Shown here: positions 26,708 through 34,203 of the stretch, piece by piece | Position numbering within the stretch: position 1 is the first letter of the stretch | Layout: each line of letters opens with the position of its first letter | Assembly: GCF_009498295.1 (NCBI RefSeq) | Contig: NZ_CP040813.1 | Coordinates: forward strand, 1,619,001 to 1,683,000 | Reading direction: 5' to 3' | DNA: 64,000 bases | DNA from: Oceanihabitans sp. IOP_32 | Lineage (GTDB): Bacteria; Bacteroidota; Bacteroidia; Flavobacteriales; Flavobacteriaceae | Notes under the pieces: generated by a model | Told to the model about the DNA's origin: nothing | What the model saw: the letters and a program-made list of their open reading frames with translations, nothing else | Databases searched by the model: none | Translations under genes and position numbers: made by a program

Positions 26708-27910
26708 TTAAGACGCTATTAGTTTTTTGGTAACGCGGTTGGATGCGATTTTAGAGGCGACTATGCCTAAAATGCTTATCGTAAAAAATACAATGGTAAA
26801 GTTTTTTAATTGAATGCTCATGGGGTAGGGCAGTGTTGGTGTAATGGGTACAAGTTCGAATTGTATTTGAATAAACACCACAATTAAGCCTATTAAGAGG
26901 CCTATTATGGTTCCAAAAACCGTTATTATAGTGCCTTGCAAAAAAAAGATATTTCGGATGTTTTTTATAGGAAGTCCCAGGTTAAAAAGCGTTTTTAGAG
27001 AGGGTTGCTTTTCTAATATCATCATGATGATGGCTCCCATAACATTAAAAATTAATAATCCAGAAACCATAGTAAGTAGCAAGTAAACCATAAGGTTTTC
27101 ACTATTAATCATTTTATATAAGGCATCATTAAGTTGCGCCCGGTTTTTAATAATAATGTTATCACCCAAAATAGTTTGAATGTCCAGTTTTGCTTGAGTC
27201 TGGCTTACGCCATTGGCTAGTTTAAATTCGAGTGCAGCGATTTGGTTGGGTTTATAGTTAAGTAGGTTTTGTGCCAATGCGATGCTTGTAAACACATAGC
27301 TGGTGTTTAGGTTTTCGTTAATATCGAAAACACCAACGTTAACCACTTTTACCGTGCTAAAGGCGCTTTTAATGGAGGTTATGGGGCCTTTTCCCGGTTT
27401 TGGCACATACAAATTTAGGGGTTTGGTGAAGTTTAATGCGCCTAGGGATAGGTTGTTAGAAATATTCCAGCCAACAACAATCTCGTTGGATTTGTCGTCT
27501 AGCCAACGGCCTTCAGAAATTACAGAATCTATGGCAACCACGTTTTTAAAATGCCCATCGACGCCTTTTATGGTGGCTAAATAATTCTTGTCGTTTGTGG
27601 CTATAATAACCCGTTCTTCAATAATTTTTGAAACTTGTTCAACCGATTCTAATTGTCTTAGTTTATCGAGGTCTTCGTCGCTTATAAAAAACGATTTGCC
27701 TACGGCGCTTTCGGCTTTTAAATCGGGGTCGACAATAGAGGAGAATTCTAGCGTAAAATCTTTTAATCCCGCAAATCCAGAAAGTGCTATAAATAAGGAT
27801 GCAGCTCCTAAAATAATACCTAAAATCGCAATTTTGCTAATAATATTAATGGCATTATTGCTGCTTTTAGAGATTAAATAACGTTTGGCAATGTGAAGTG
27901 ACACTTTCAT
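26708..27910 (-). CDS. ABC transporter permease, LolC/LolE-FtsX family
   Basis: A 400-residue inner-membrane protein. The N-terminus SLHIAKRYLISKSSNNAINI leads into a first transmembrane helix (about 22-45), then a MacB/LolE-type periplasmic domain (about 50-250). Three membrane helices follow in the C-terminal FtsX domain (around 272-297, 325-350 and 370-390). LolC/E-type permeases with a LolD ATPase release lipoproteins for the outer membrane; no ATPase gene is adjacent here, which is common in flavobacteria. It lies 58 bases downstream of rbfA on the same strand. Confidence 0.85.
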   Translation of the reverse strand: MKVSLHIAKRYLISKSSNNAINIISKIAILGIILGAASLFIALSGFAGLKDFTLEFSSIVDPDLKAESAVGKSFFISDEDLDKLRQLESVEQVSKIIEERVIIATNDKNYLATIKGVDGHFKNVVAIDSVISEGRWLDDKSNEIVVGWNISNNLSLGALNFTKPLNLYVPKPGKGPITSIKSAFSTVKVVNVGVFDINENLNTSYVFTSIALAQNLLNYKPNQIAALEFKLANGVSQTQAKLDIQTILGDNIIIKNRAQLNDALYKMINSENLMVYLLLTMVSGLLIFNVMGAIIMMILEKQPSLKTLFNLGLPIKNIRNIFFLQGTIITVFGTIIGLLIGLIVVFIQIQFELVPITPTLPYPMSIQLKNFTIVFFTISILGIVASKIASNRVTKKLIAS

Positions 27911-27968
27911 GCTTTAAATATAAAAATAAAATGCGTTTTAATTTAAAGCATCATGCTTTTAGGACGGT

Positions 27969-28367
27969 TTAAGATTTTTTGCGTTTATCTAAAGACGTTG
28001 GATCTTTTATTGGATTGTCTTCTCCTTTTAAGGACTTATCAATTTGGTCGATGTATTCTAAGGAATCGTCAATAAAAAACTCCAATTTTGGCATACGTCT
28101 TAACTGGTGTTTGGTGCGTTGCGCTAATTCGTGCTTAATTAAGGGTGCGTTCGATTTTATGCCCTCGATAAGCTCTTGAGCTTTTTGGTTTGGAAAAATA
28201 CTTAAATATACTTTTGCAAAGGCTAAATCGACCGTTACTTTTACCTTAGATACCGAAATGATAATGCCATGTAAGCCCCCCTCGGTTGCTGCACGTTGTA
28301 AAACGTCTACTAAATCGCGTTGCAAAACCGACGCTATTTTTTTTTGTCTTTGACTTTCTTCTTCCAA
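27969..28367 (-). CDS. rbfA: Ribosome-binding factor A
   Basis: A 132-residue 30S maturation factor with a KH-type fold. It starts MEEESQRQKKIASVLQRDLV and contains VSKVKVTVDLAFAKVYLSIF and HELAQRTKHQLRRMPKLEFF followed by the IDDSLEYIDQID helix, all conserved in RbfA. The charged C-terminal tail is typical. It heads a two-gene unit with the LolC/E-like permease. Confidence 0.95.
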   Translation of the reverse strand: MEEESQRQKKIASVLQRDLVDVLQRAATEGGLHGIIISVSKVKVTVDLAFAKVYLSIFPNQKAQELIEGIKSNAPLIKHELAQRTKHQLRRMPKLEFFIDDSLEYIDQIDKSLKGEDNPIKDPTSLDKRKKS

Positions 28368-28545
28368 TGAATTGCTTTTTTATAAGTTGTTAGTGTATAA
28401 ATTACTGGTTTGTAGAATATACCTAATAACATATTCTCGGGCAAAAATAATGGATATTTAAAGATTATCTTACTATTTTAACGAAATTTGTATAATTAGG
28501 TTTGTGCGATAACGCAGATTTACACCTATACTTAAGCATTTTGTT

Positions 28546-28950
28546 ATGAATAAGATTGAACATATTGGTATTGCTGTTAAAAACCTTGACGATTCTAACG
28601 CATTGTTTTCTAAATTATTTGGGAAGCCCCACTATAAAATTGAGGAGGTGGCGAGCGAAGGCGTAAACACGTCTTTTTTTAAAGTGGGCGATAATAAGAT
28701 TGAATTATTAGAAGCCACGACTAAAACCAGCCCTATTGCAAAATTTATTGAAAAAAAAGGCGAAGGTATTCATCATATCGCTTTTGATGTAGATGATATT
28801 CGCGCCGAAATTAAAAGGCTTAAAAATGAGGGCTTTAAAATGATAAATGAAACCCCAAAGTTGGGCGCCGACAATAAATTAGTGGCTTTTTTACACCCAA
28901 AATCTTCAAATGGTGTTTTAATTGAGTTGTGTCAAGAGATAAAAAAATAA
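28546..28950 (+). CDS. mce: Methylmalonyl-CoA epimerase
   Basis: A 134-residue vicinal-oxygen-chelate protein that interconverts (R)- and (S)-methylmalonyl-CoA in propionate metabolism. It has IEHIGIAVKNLDDS with the first metal His, the FFKVGDNKIELLEAT strand with metal Glu/Leu, GEGIHHIAFDVDDI with the second metal-binding His and PKSSNGVLIELCQ with the last Glu. Length is normal. It stands alone, divergent from rbfA. A TAGGTTTG at 28497-28504 could be its -7 box. The mutase genes are not in the window. Confidence 0.92.
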   Translation: MNKIEHIGIAVKNLDDSNALFSKLFGKPHYKIEEVASEGVNTSFFKVGDNKIELLEATTKTSPIAKFIEKKGEGIHHIAFDVDDIRAEIKRLKNEGFKMINETPKLGADNKLVAFLHPKSSNGVLIELCQEIKK

Positions 28951-28956
28951 TTTTTC

Positions 28957-28987
28957 TTGTAAACAATCAAAATAAGTAGTAATATTG
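28957..28987 (+). promoter_or_regulatory. Promoter of the tRNA gene
   Basis: TTG at 28957-28959 and TAATATTG at 28980-28987 have the 20-base spacing of Bacteroidota -33/-7 promoters (TTG ... TAnnTTTG, one mismatch), about 50 bases before the tRNA. Confidence 0.55.
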
Positions 28988-29035
28988 CACTCTCTTTGAA
29001 AAAGGAGAAAGTAATAAGTTAGCCTTAGGCTAATG

Positions 29036-29109
29036 GGTCCTATAACTCAGCTGGTTAGAGTATCTGACTCATAATCAGAAAGTCCCTGGTTCGAGCCCAG
29101 GTGGGACCA
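29036..29109 (+). tRNA. tRNA with CAU anticodon (probably elongator tRNA-Met)
   Basis: Folds as a full cloverleaf: acceptor GGTCCTA pairs with TGGGACC (29102-29108), the D-arm has CTC/GAG, and a five-pair anticodon stem TCTGA/TCAGA encloses loop CTCATAA with CAT at 29070-29072. T-arm CCTGG-TTCGAGC-CCAGG is intact. CCA is not fully encoded. Initiator tRNA is unlikely since 1:72 pairs normally; tRNA-Ile2 (lysidine) is a formal alternative, but the sequence resembles flavobacterial elongator tRNA-Met. Confidence 0.93.
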
Positions 29110-29114
29110 CCCAG

Positions 29115-29154
29115 AAACCCTTCAAAACATTGATTTTGAAGGGTTTGTTTTTTT
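29115..29154 (+). terminator. Intrinsic terminator of the tRNA gene
   Basis: Perfect 13-pair stem AAACCCTTCAAAA (29115-29127) / TTTTGAAGGGTTT (29134-29146) followed by GTTTTTTT. Confidence 0.92.
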
Positions 29155-29359
29155 AAAGAGAATTTTAAGTCAAGACTATACAGGGATCAAGACAAAATGT
29201 TGCGTCTAAGCAAAAAATGAGGTTAATCTAAAAAGGAAAATTTCCGCATTTGATCGCCTCTAAACGGTGATTAATGGGCTTTTATTTATTTCTCTTTAGT
29301 TCGTAATTTATCTTGGCTGTTTTAAAATAGAGAACCTGTAGGTTTAAAGTGGTTTATTG

Positions 29360-29818
29360 TTATTTCCAAAACTGCCACCAGCTCTTTTTGTTTACATGAG
29401 ATTCTGGAATTGTACTGGCTTTTTTTGTTGTGTTTAATTGGCTTGCTGCAACGATTTCATCAAAAACTCCTGCGATTTCGTAAAATGAACTTATAGAATC
29501 GAACAGGCCTTGGGCACTTATAAACTTGTATACTTTTGAGATGGGTGACACGGTATAAGACCTTATTTTAATGCAAAAACCATGTTTGTTTTCTATCCAA
29601 GTGCCGTTATAATTTTTAACCATACACACCCCTATGAAGGAGCCAATTTTATAAGAAATATGTTGTTTTTCTTTGTCACTTTTTTGTTCATAATGGGCTC
29701 TATTATCATTTATTTCATTTTCAATAATTTTGATTCCTTCAAGATTATAATCTATAGAGAAGTGGGATCTTACTTTTTCGGCGAGATCGTTAATCTGAGT
29801 TAAAGTATCATTATCCAT
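29360..29818 (-). CDS. Hypothetical protein with WWQFWK C-terminus
   Basis: A 152-residue soluble protein. It has a helical N-terminus (LTQINDLAEKVRSHFSIDYN), then a compact middle with ISYKIGSFIGVCMVKNYNGT and a helix-rich region around FDSISSFYEIAGVFDEIVAA. A low-complexity Thr/Ser linker leads to the terminal KKSWWQFWK. The tail parallels NKNWWRFWK of the protein at 25433-26518. The GSFIG-W-G pattern is seen in small bacterial proteins of unknown function. No family can be named with confidence. The gene stands alone. Confidence 0.65.
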   Translation of the reverse strand: MDNDTLTQINDLAEKVRSHFSIDYNLEGIKIIENEINDNRAHYEQKSDKEKQHISYKIGSFIGVCMVKNYNGTWIENKHGFCIKIRSYTVSPISKVYKFISAQGLFDSISSFYEIAGVFDEIVAASQLNTTKKASTIPESHVNKKSWWQFWK

Positions 29819-30205
29819 AGTTTCGATGACATCATTTTATTGAGCTGTTTTCATTACGATTAGAAATCAACCTTGCAGCCAATATTTAAATTAAGTGATG
29901 GCTTCGTTGCTAAATTGTTGATAAAGCATAGTGATGCGTTTAAAGGTCTCATTTACAAGTAAGATTAATTAGCAAGTGGGACACGGTTTTTTGAGGCAGG
30001 TTTTGTACTGTTTAATGTGCTTTTCTTTAAACGATAAATGCCATTGGTTGGCTCTTCGTTAATTTCAAAGTGGTTTAGTCGATATTTTTTTGTTGAGGTT
30101 TTAAGCTCTAAAAATACTTGGTAGTCAAAAAACCGATAGTATTGTTGATGTGATCTTGATTTATTGATGTGTTTTCTTATTTTTTACTCAGTATTTTTTT
30201 TTTTT
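29819..30205. other. Intergenic region, nothing recognised
   Basis: Nearly 390 AT-rich bases without a supported open frame, RNA gene or strong hairpin. A run of 14 T (30188-30201) lies just beyond the 3' end of the lipoprotein gene to the right and could serve termination on the minus strand poorly, as it would read as A. Confidence 0.5.
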
Positions 30206-30679
30206 TTAATTGGCAATCACACGCTTATATATAATGCCTTCAGTTCTATATACAATAAGCATTGTATTGGCTAAATTATTGGTGTAAAATTCTGGTGTAC
30301 TTGTTGTTTTCCAGTCTTTTGCGCGCGCTTCAATAATTTTTTCAGTCCAATTTAAATTGTAATCTGTGAAATCTATTTTTTGCATGCCTTCCGTCCATTT
30401 GTCTACGTTAGACGGTGTTACTCGAATCGCAAATTTATAGTCCCAAGACGATGCGCCAGGAATCGAAGTTGGTCTTCTTTTGGAAAACCCATTAACATTA
30501 AACAATTCAAATTCGGCGTTATAAAAATCACTATTCGACTTAATTTCTTTTTTTAATTGCGCCACACGTTCTTCTGTAGTTTTAAATGCATCGCTATCCA
30601 ATAGACTAGAGCTGTTTATGTCTGTACAGCTCATGCAACCCATTGTTATTATCACTATTATAAGCGTTAATCTTTTCAT
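30206..30679 (-). CDS. Putative lipoprotein, unknown function
   Basis: A 157-residue protein. MKRLTLIIVIITMGCMSC is a lipoprotein signal peptide with two candidate cysteines (15 and 18; MSC at 16-18 gives the better lipobox spacing before TDINSSS). The mature part is a helix with KTTEERVAQLKKEIKSN, followed by alternating strands with SSWDYKFAIRVTPSNVDKW and a C-terminal YRTEGIIYKRVIAN. The fold cannot be named. It lies 112 bases downstream of the SIMPL-like gene on the same strand and may be part of the same cell-envelope group. Confidence 0.7.
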   Translation of the reverse strand: MKRLTLIIVIITMGCMSCTDINSSSLLDSDAFKTTEERVAQLKKEIKSNSDFYNAEFELFNVNGFSKRRPTSIPGASSWDYKFAIRVTPSNVDKWTEGMQKIDFTDYNLNWTEKIIEARAKDWKTTSTPEFYTNNLANTMLIVYRTEGIIYKRVIAN

Positions 30680-30791
30680 TATGATTATGAGATAAGACTG
30701 CGTATATGGTCTTTATAATTTCCTTAAGGTAAGGAATTCCAATAGTAAAGGATTATAATGTTATTGGATTTTGCTTCATTTTTTATAGGAT

Positions 30792-31415
30792 TCACTTTAC
30801 CGAAAATACCACATTAAGCGAATAAATATATTGAGCAGCAGGTTTGTCGTGGTATAGATACGTTTCAATGTCTTCTCCCAATCGGTTATTTAAATCTTCT
30901 ATTTCCTGTATGTCCCCAAGTTCTTTGCCCATGGCCGCTGCAATGGTTTTTGCGCTTTCTTTAGCGCTATTTATGGCTTTTTGGCTTAATGCTATAGCCT
31001 CTGCTTTGTCTATAGTAAGCACCGAAACATAACTTGTAATGTTCACGCCTAACGATTTTACCTTAAGGAAGTTTATCATTTTTTCTATGGATGTAGTTCG
31101 GTATTCATAAAGCGTTCCTTCTTTACCATAGTTCATCGTTTCATAGCCAAAATCGTTGGGGTTTTCTTTTAAATCAATCCAAGAAATACCTTTGGCCTCA
31201 AGAGCCGATCTGTATTGTTTTTTTAGTATGTCTATTGTAGTGAGTTCAGACTGAAGACTTGAATAGGTATTGCTAAGTGAAATGATGGCCTTAAATTCTG
31301 GCGTATCATCGATGTAAAATGCACGCGCATTTACTTTTATTGTTGTTGGCTTTTGTTGTGCTATGGTTAAAAACGGGACCAACACGATTGCTATTAACAC
31401 TATTGTTTTTTTCAT
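30792..31415 (-). CDS. SIMPL-domain (DUF541-like) exported protein
   Basis: A 207-residue protein with signal peptide MKKTIVLIAIVLVPFLTIAQ. The mature region starts with KPTTIKVNARAFYIDDTPEF and contains a helix DKAEAIALSQKAINSAKESA followed by KTIAAAMGKELGDIQEIED. This helix-turn pattern near residues 135-170 is characteristic of SIMPL proteins (periplasmic or outer membrane, involved in stress or signalling, largely uncharacterised). YIYSLNVVFSVK closes the chain as the final strand. The assignment is from the C-terminal pattern; the N-terminal half is divergent. Confidence 0.68.
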   Translation of the reverse strand: MKKTIVLIAIVLVPFLTIAQQKPTTIKVNARAFYIDDTPEFKAIISLSNTYSSLQSELTTIDILKKQYRSALEAKGISWIDLKENPNDFGYETMNYGKEGTLYEYRTTSIEKMINFLKVKSLGVNITSYVSVLTIDKAEAIALSQKAINSAKESAKTIAAAMGKELGDIQEIEDLNNRLGEDIETYLYHDKPAAQYIYSLNVVFSVK

Positions 31416-31432
31416 GATGCTGTCTTTGTATT

Positions 31433-31479
31433 AAAAAAAATAGCCCTTACTTAACATTAGGGAGAAAAGTTAAGGGCTA
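31433..31479 (-). terminator. Intrinsic terminator of the collagen-like gene
   Basis: TAGCCCTTA (31441-31449) pairs with TAAGGGCTA (31471-31479). Read on the minus strand the stem is followed by eight T, just after the stop of the 31486-32097 gene. Confidence 0.75.
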
Positions 31480-31485
31480 TAGCTA

Positions 31486-32097
31486 TTAATCGGGGATGTT
31501 AAAGTGGTCTATAATTTCTTGGTAGGTCATGGTAGTGTAATCCAAACCCGAGGATTTTGAACCTGTCGATTCTGAGTTACCATTGCGATTACTACTAACA
31601 GGGTTGCCTCCAGGGATAATCACATATCTAAAGTCATCAAAAAAAGTAAATAAATTAGATCCCCCATCTAGAGTTGACACTTGAATTCTGAGCGAATAAC
31701 CACCATTAAAACTCGAGATATTAAAACCGTAATACTCTTGTTGCGATGCTAGGATGTAAGGAAGTTGATAGACCTCAGATACAAGAACATTCACCTCATT
31801 TCTTCCATAGACTAGTAGTACATCTTCATCAAAATCAATATCGTTAAGCCCCAATGTAGCTATCAATTGTTGATTAGTTTCAGATGCAACCGCAATATCA
31901 AAATCACGTACAATCCAATCAGAATAAATAACATTGGCGGTACCTGTATCTCCTTGGGCTCCATCAGCTCCAGCTTCACCTGGTTCTCCCTGTTCTCCTT
32001 TGGGACCAGTAGCGCCATCTCTACCATCATCTGGCGAGCAAGCGAATAGCATACTTGCTATAAAAAGAACACTAAATAATTGTTTTGTAAATTTCAT
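31486..32097 (-). CDS. Collagen-like repeat lipoprotein
   Basis: A 203-residue exported lipoprotein. The signal peptide KFTKQLFSVLFIASMLFAC ends in lipobox Cys20. Nine Gly-X-Y triplets follow at about residues 25-52 (GRDGATGPKGEQGEPGEAGA and GADGAQGDTG), then a C-terminal globular part of about 150 residues with many strands (SDWIVRDFDIAVASETNQQL and beyond). Bacterial collagen-like triplets form trimeric stalks that present C-terminal heads. The globular part begins TANVIYSDW, a motif seen after collagen repeats in other Bacteroidota proteins. Role unknown; cell-surface exposure is likely. Confidence 0.8.
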   Translation of the reverse strand: MKFTKQLFSVLFIASMLFACSPDDGRDGATGPKGEQGEPGEAGADGAQGDTGTANVIYSDWIVRDFDIAVASETNQQLIATLGLNDIDFDEDVLLVYGRNEVNVLVSEVYQLPYILASQQEYYGFNISSFNGGYSLRIQVSTLDGGSNLFTFFDDFRYVIIPGGNPVSSNRNGNSESTGSKSSGLDYTTMTYQEIIDHFNIPD

Positions 32098-32279
32098 AAT
32101 TGTTTTTTTTAAGTTTATAATTCAAAAGTATGCTTAGCTTACAATACTAAAGTCCAGTTTCTTTAACTGTTAAAGAATTGGGACAATTTTATATCGGTAA
32201 AGAGGCATATTGTGTGCCTTTTTCTAACACAACAGGTTAATTTCTAATGAAGTGGTAGTTTAGTGGTTTTGTCTTACCA

Positions 32280-32978
32280 CTATAGTATGCCGCAATATCC
32301 TATTGTGAGGTAATGAATATTTCCTGTATTATTTTGAGAGTTACCCGAAGGTCTTTGCACACCGAAACCATATCTAATTCTAACAAAAGTGATAGCGGTA
32401 TTATTATTTTTAGAGCCTCTTTTTATATCAAAATTAACCCCGAAATTATAAGTTTTAGATTTCAATAAAGGGTCCTTTCTCCATGTTGATTGCTCTGAAG
32501 GTTCTCTTATCGGGTTTAAGCTTATAGAACCAATACCTAAAAAGGGTGATAATTTAATGCGATTTGTATGGTAAACCTCATAGCTTAATGACAACTCCGC
32601 TAAAAAACTGATGAGCCGATATCCTTTGTCCAACGTTTCAGAAGAATAATCAAATTCGGTTTTTGTTTTATTAAATCCAATAGCGTTTCTTACAGAGATA
32701 TCAAGTGTTTTATAGCGCAGATAAATGGCAAGACCAACAGGCGCATAGTTTGTATAATTTTCATTTAGACTCCCTGTATAGAAGATATAACCGCTATAAA
32801 CCTCAAGACCAAAGCCAATATCTTTAAAACTGAAGGGTTTATTCGTGTTAATATGGCTTTGTAATGAGTGCTTTCTAACATCTCTAACTTTATTTAAGCC
32901 TTCGTTTGTAAAATAAGTTTGGCTATAGAGACCGTTAGATAGTATGAGCACAAGCAAAAACCTAAATATTTTAATCAT
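32280..32978 (-). CDS. Exported beta-rich protein, probable outer-membrane barrel
   Basis: A 232-residue protein with signal peptide MIKIFRFLLVLILSNGLYSQ. The mature chain shows amphipathic strands ending in aromatic residues, such as IGFGLEVYSGYIFYTGSL, VGLAIYLRYKTLDISV and NTAITFVRIRYGFGVQ. It ends in IHYLTIGYCGIL. This pattern suits a small 8-10-strand outer-membrane barrel. No family name is supported. It lies between the GAF-AraC regulator and the collagen-like lipoprotein, all on the minus strand. Confidence 0.6.
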   Translation of the reverse strand: MIKIFRFLLVLILSNGLYSQTYFTNEGLNKVRDVRKHSLQSHINTNKPFSFKDIGFGLEVYSGYIFYTGSLNENYTNYAPVGLAIYLRYKTLDISVRNAIGFNKTKTEFDYSSETLDKGYRLISFLAELSLSYEVYHTNRIKLSPFLGIGSISLNPIREPSEQSTWRKDPLLKSKTYNFGVNFDIKRGSKNNNTAITFVRIRYGFGVQRPSGNSQNNTGNIHYLTIGYCGIL

Positions 32979-33011
32979 AGTACTTTTTAATTGTGTTACT
33001 GGTTGCTTTTC

Positions 33012-33905
33012 TTATGAATTGCTACACTTTAAAAAGCGTTGACTTTTATACGCCATAGGTGTAAAACCTGTATGTTTTTTAAAGGCTGAATAAAAGGTAG
33101 ATTTTGAATTAAAACCAGCTTCTAATCCTAGTGATACGATGGTGTAATGGGCAAATTCTTCGGAATGAAGATGCTTTTTTACATCTTCTACACGGTATTC
33201 GTTTATAAAATCGATAAAACTTTTATTTAGTAACGTATTTATCATGCTTGAAAGATAGCAGGCCGAAATCCCTAAATTTTCTGCAGTAGAGGATAGGCTT
33301 AAACAAGGGTTTCGATAGATTTTACTTAAACGCATTAAAGCTTCAAGTTTTTTAAAGTATTGATTGGCTCTTGAAAATGGTTTACGTGTTTTAGTCTGAA
33401 TTTCTCTTATTCTTTGTGAACATAAAGCGGCAACTATGGTAAGCAGGTGTAGATGTTTTTCGGTAAAGAAATTGGGCTCAGGATGTTCGGAGTCTATAAT
33501 ACCAAAAAGCGTATCGTCCATAAGTATTGGGATACATATTTCAGAACATCGTGCTTCGTCATCAATAATATAACGCTTATCTTGCGTAGTATTTGGAATA
33601 ATTTCTGCTTGTTTACTTAGTGCAACATGGCCTACAATGCCCTCCCCAAGTGATATCTCGATACAATTGTAGATAATATTTTCAAAAGGATTTTTTTGAC
33701 CATAAGCAGCCTTTTGATGCAGTATGCCTTTTTCTTTATCAAGCACGTAAATAACGCAGTCCACAAATCCTAATTGATGAATAACGTTTTTAGTAATGGC
33801 CCAAAGCACTTCCTCTACTGAATCTTTCTGATAAAGTGATGTTGAAAAAAAACTAATGGCTTTAATATCGTCTAATACATGGTTTGAATTATATGTGTTG
33901 TTCAT
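33012..33905 (-). CDS. GAF-domain AraC-family transcriptional regulator
   Basis: A 297-residue cytoplasmic regulator. Residues about 10-165 form a GAF domain (VIHQLGFVDCVIYVLDKEKG, GEGIVGHVALSKQAEIIPNT, EICIPILMDDTLFGIIDSEH). Residues 190-297 are an AraC/HTH_18 DNA-binding domain ending TIVSLGLEAGFNSKSTFYSA and FKKHTGFTPMAYKSQ. GAF domains bind small molecules or sense redox state; the ligand is unknown. The same C-terminal HTH type ends the hybrid sensor upstream. Targets may be its neighbour at 32280-32978, but no operator is recognisable. Confidence 0.85.
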   Translation of the reverse strand: MNNTYNSNHVLDDIKAISFFSTSLYQKDSVEEVLWAITKNVIHQLGFVDCVIYVLDKEKGILHQKAAYGQKNPFENIIYNCIEISLGEGIVGHVALSKQAEIIPNTTQDKRYIIDDEARCSEICIPILMDDTLFGIIDSEHPEPNFFTEKHLHLLTIVAALCSQRIREIQTKTRKPFSRANQYFKKLEALMRLSKIYRNPCLSLSSTAENLGISACYLSSMINTLLNKSFIDFINEYRVEDVKKHLHSEEFAHYTIVSLGLEAGFNSKSTFYSAFKKHTGFTPMAYKSQRFLKCSNS

Positions 33906-34203
33906 GACTTTAGGCTTTTAAATTAAGCAAGAGCGTTTATTTTGAAAACGGGAAATAGACAACAACTTGGGATGGTGTTTAGTATAGTCTGAAATACGCT
34001 GTTTTCTCTTCTTAGAGGTTAATTATAAGTCCATTTTTAAAAGACCCAGTATTTATTAAGTGTCTTTGTTTTGGGCATGATCTAATGTTTAGAAATATGT
34101 TGTTTCCAAAATTACATGCAATACTTATAAGTGCATATCAGATATGTTTCAAGACGTCGTAGAAATGTAACATTTCTAAAAAAAAGCAACCAATTTGTAA
34201 GTG

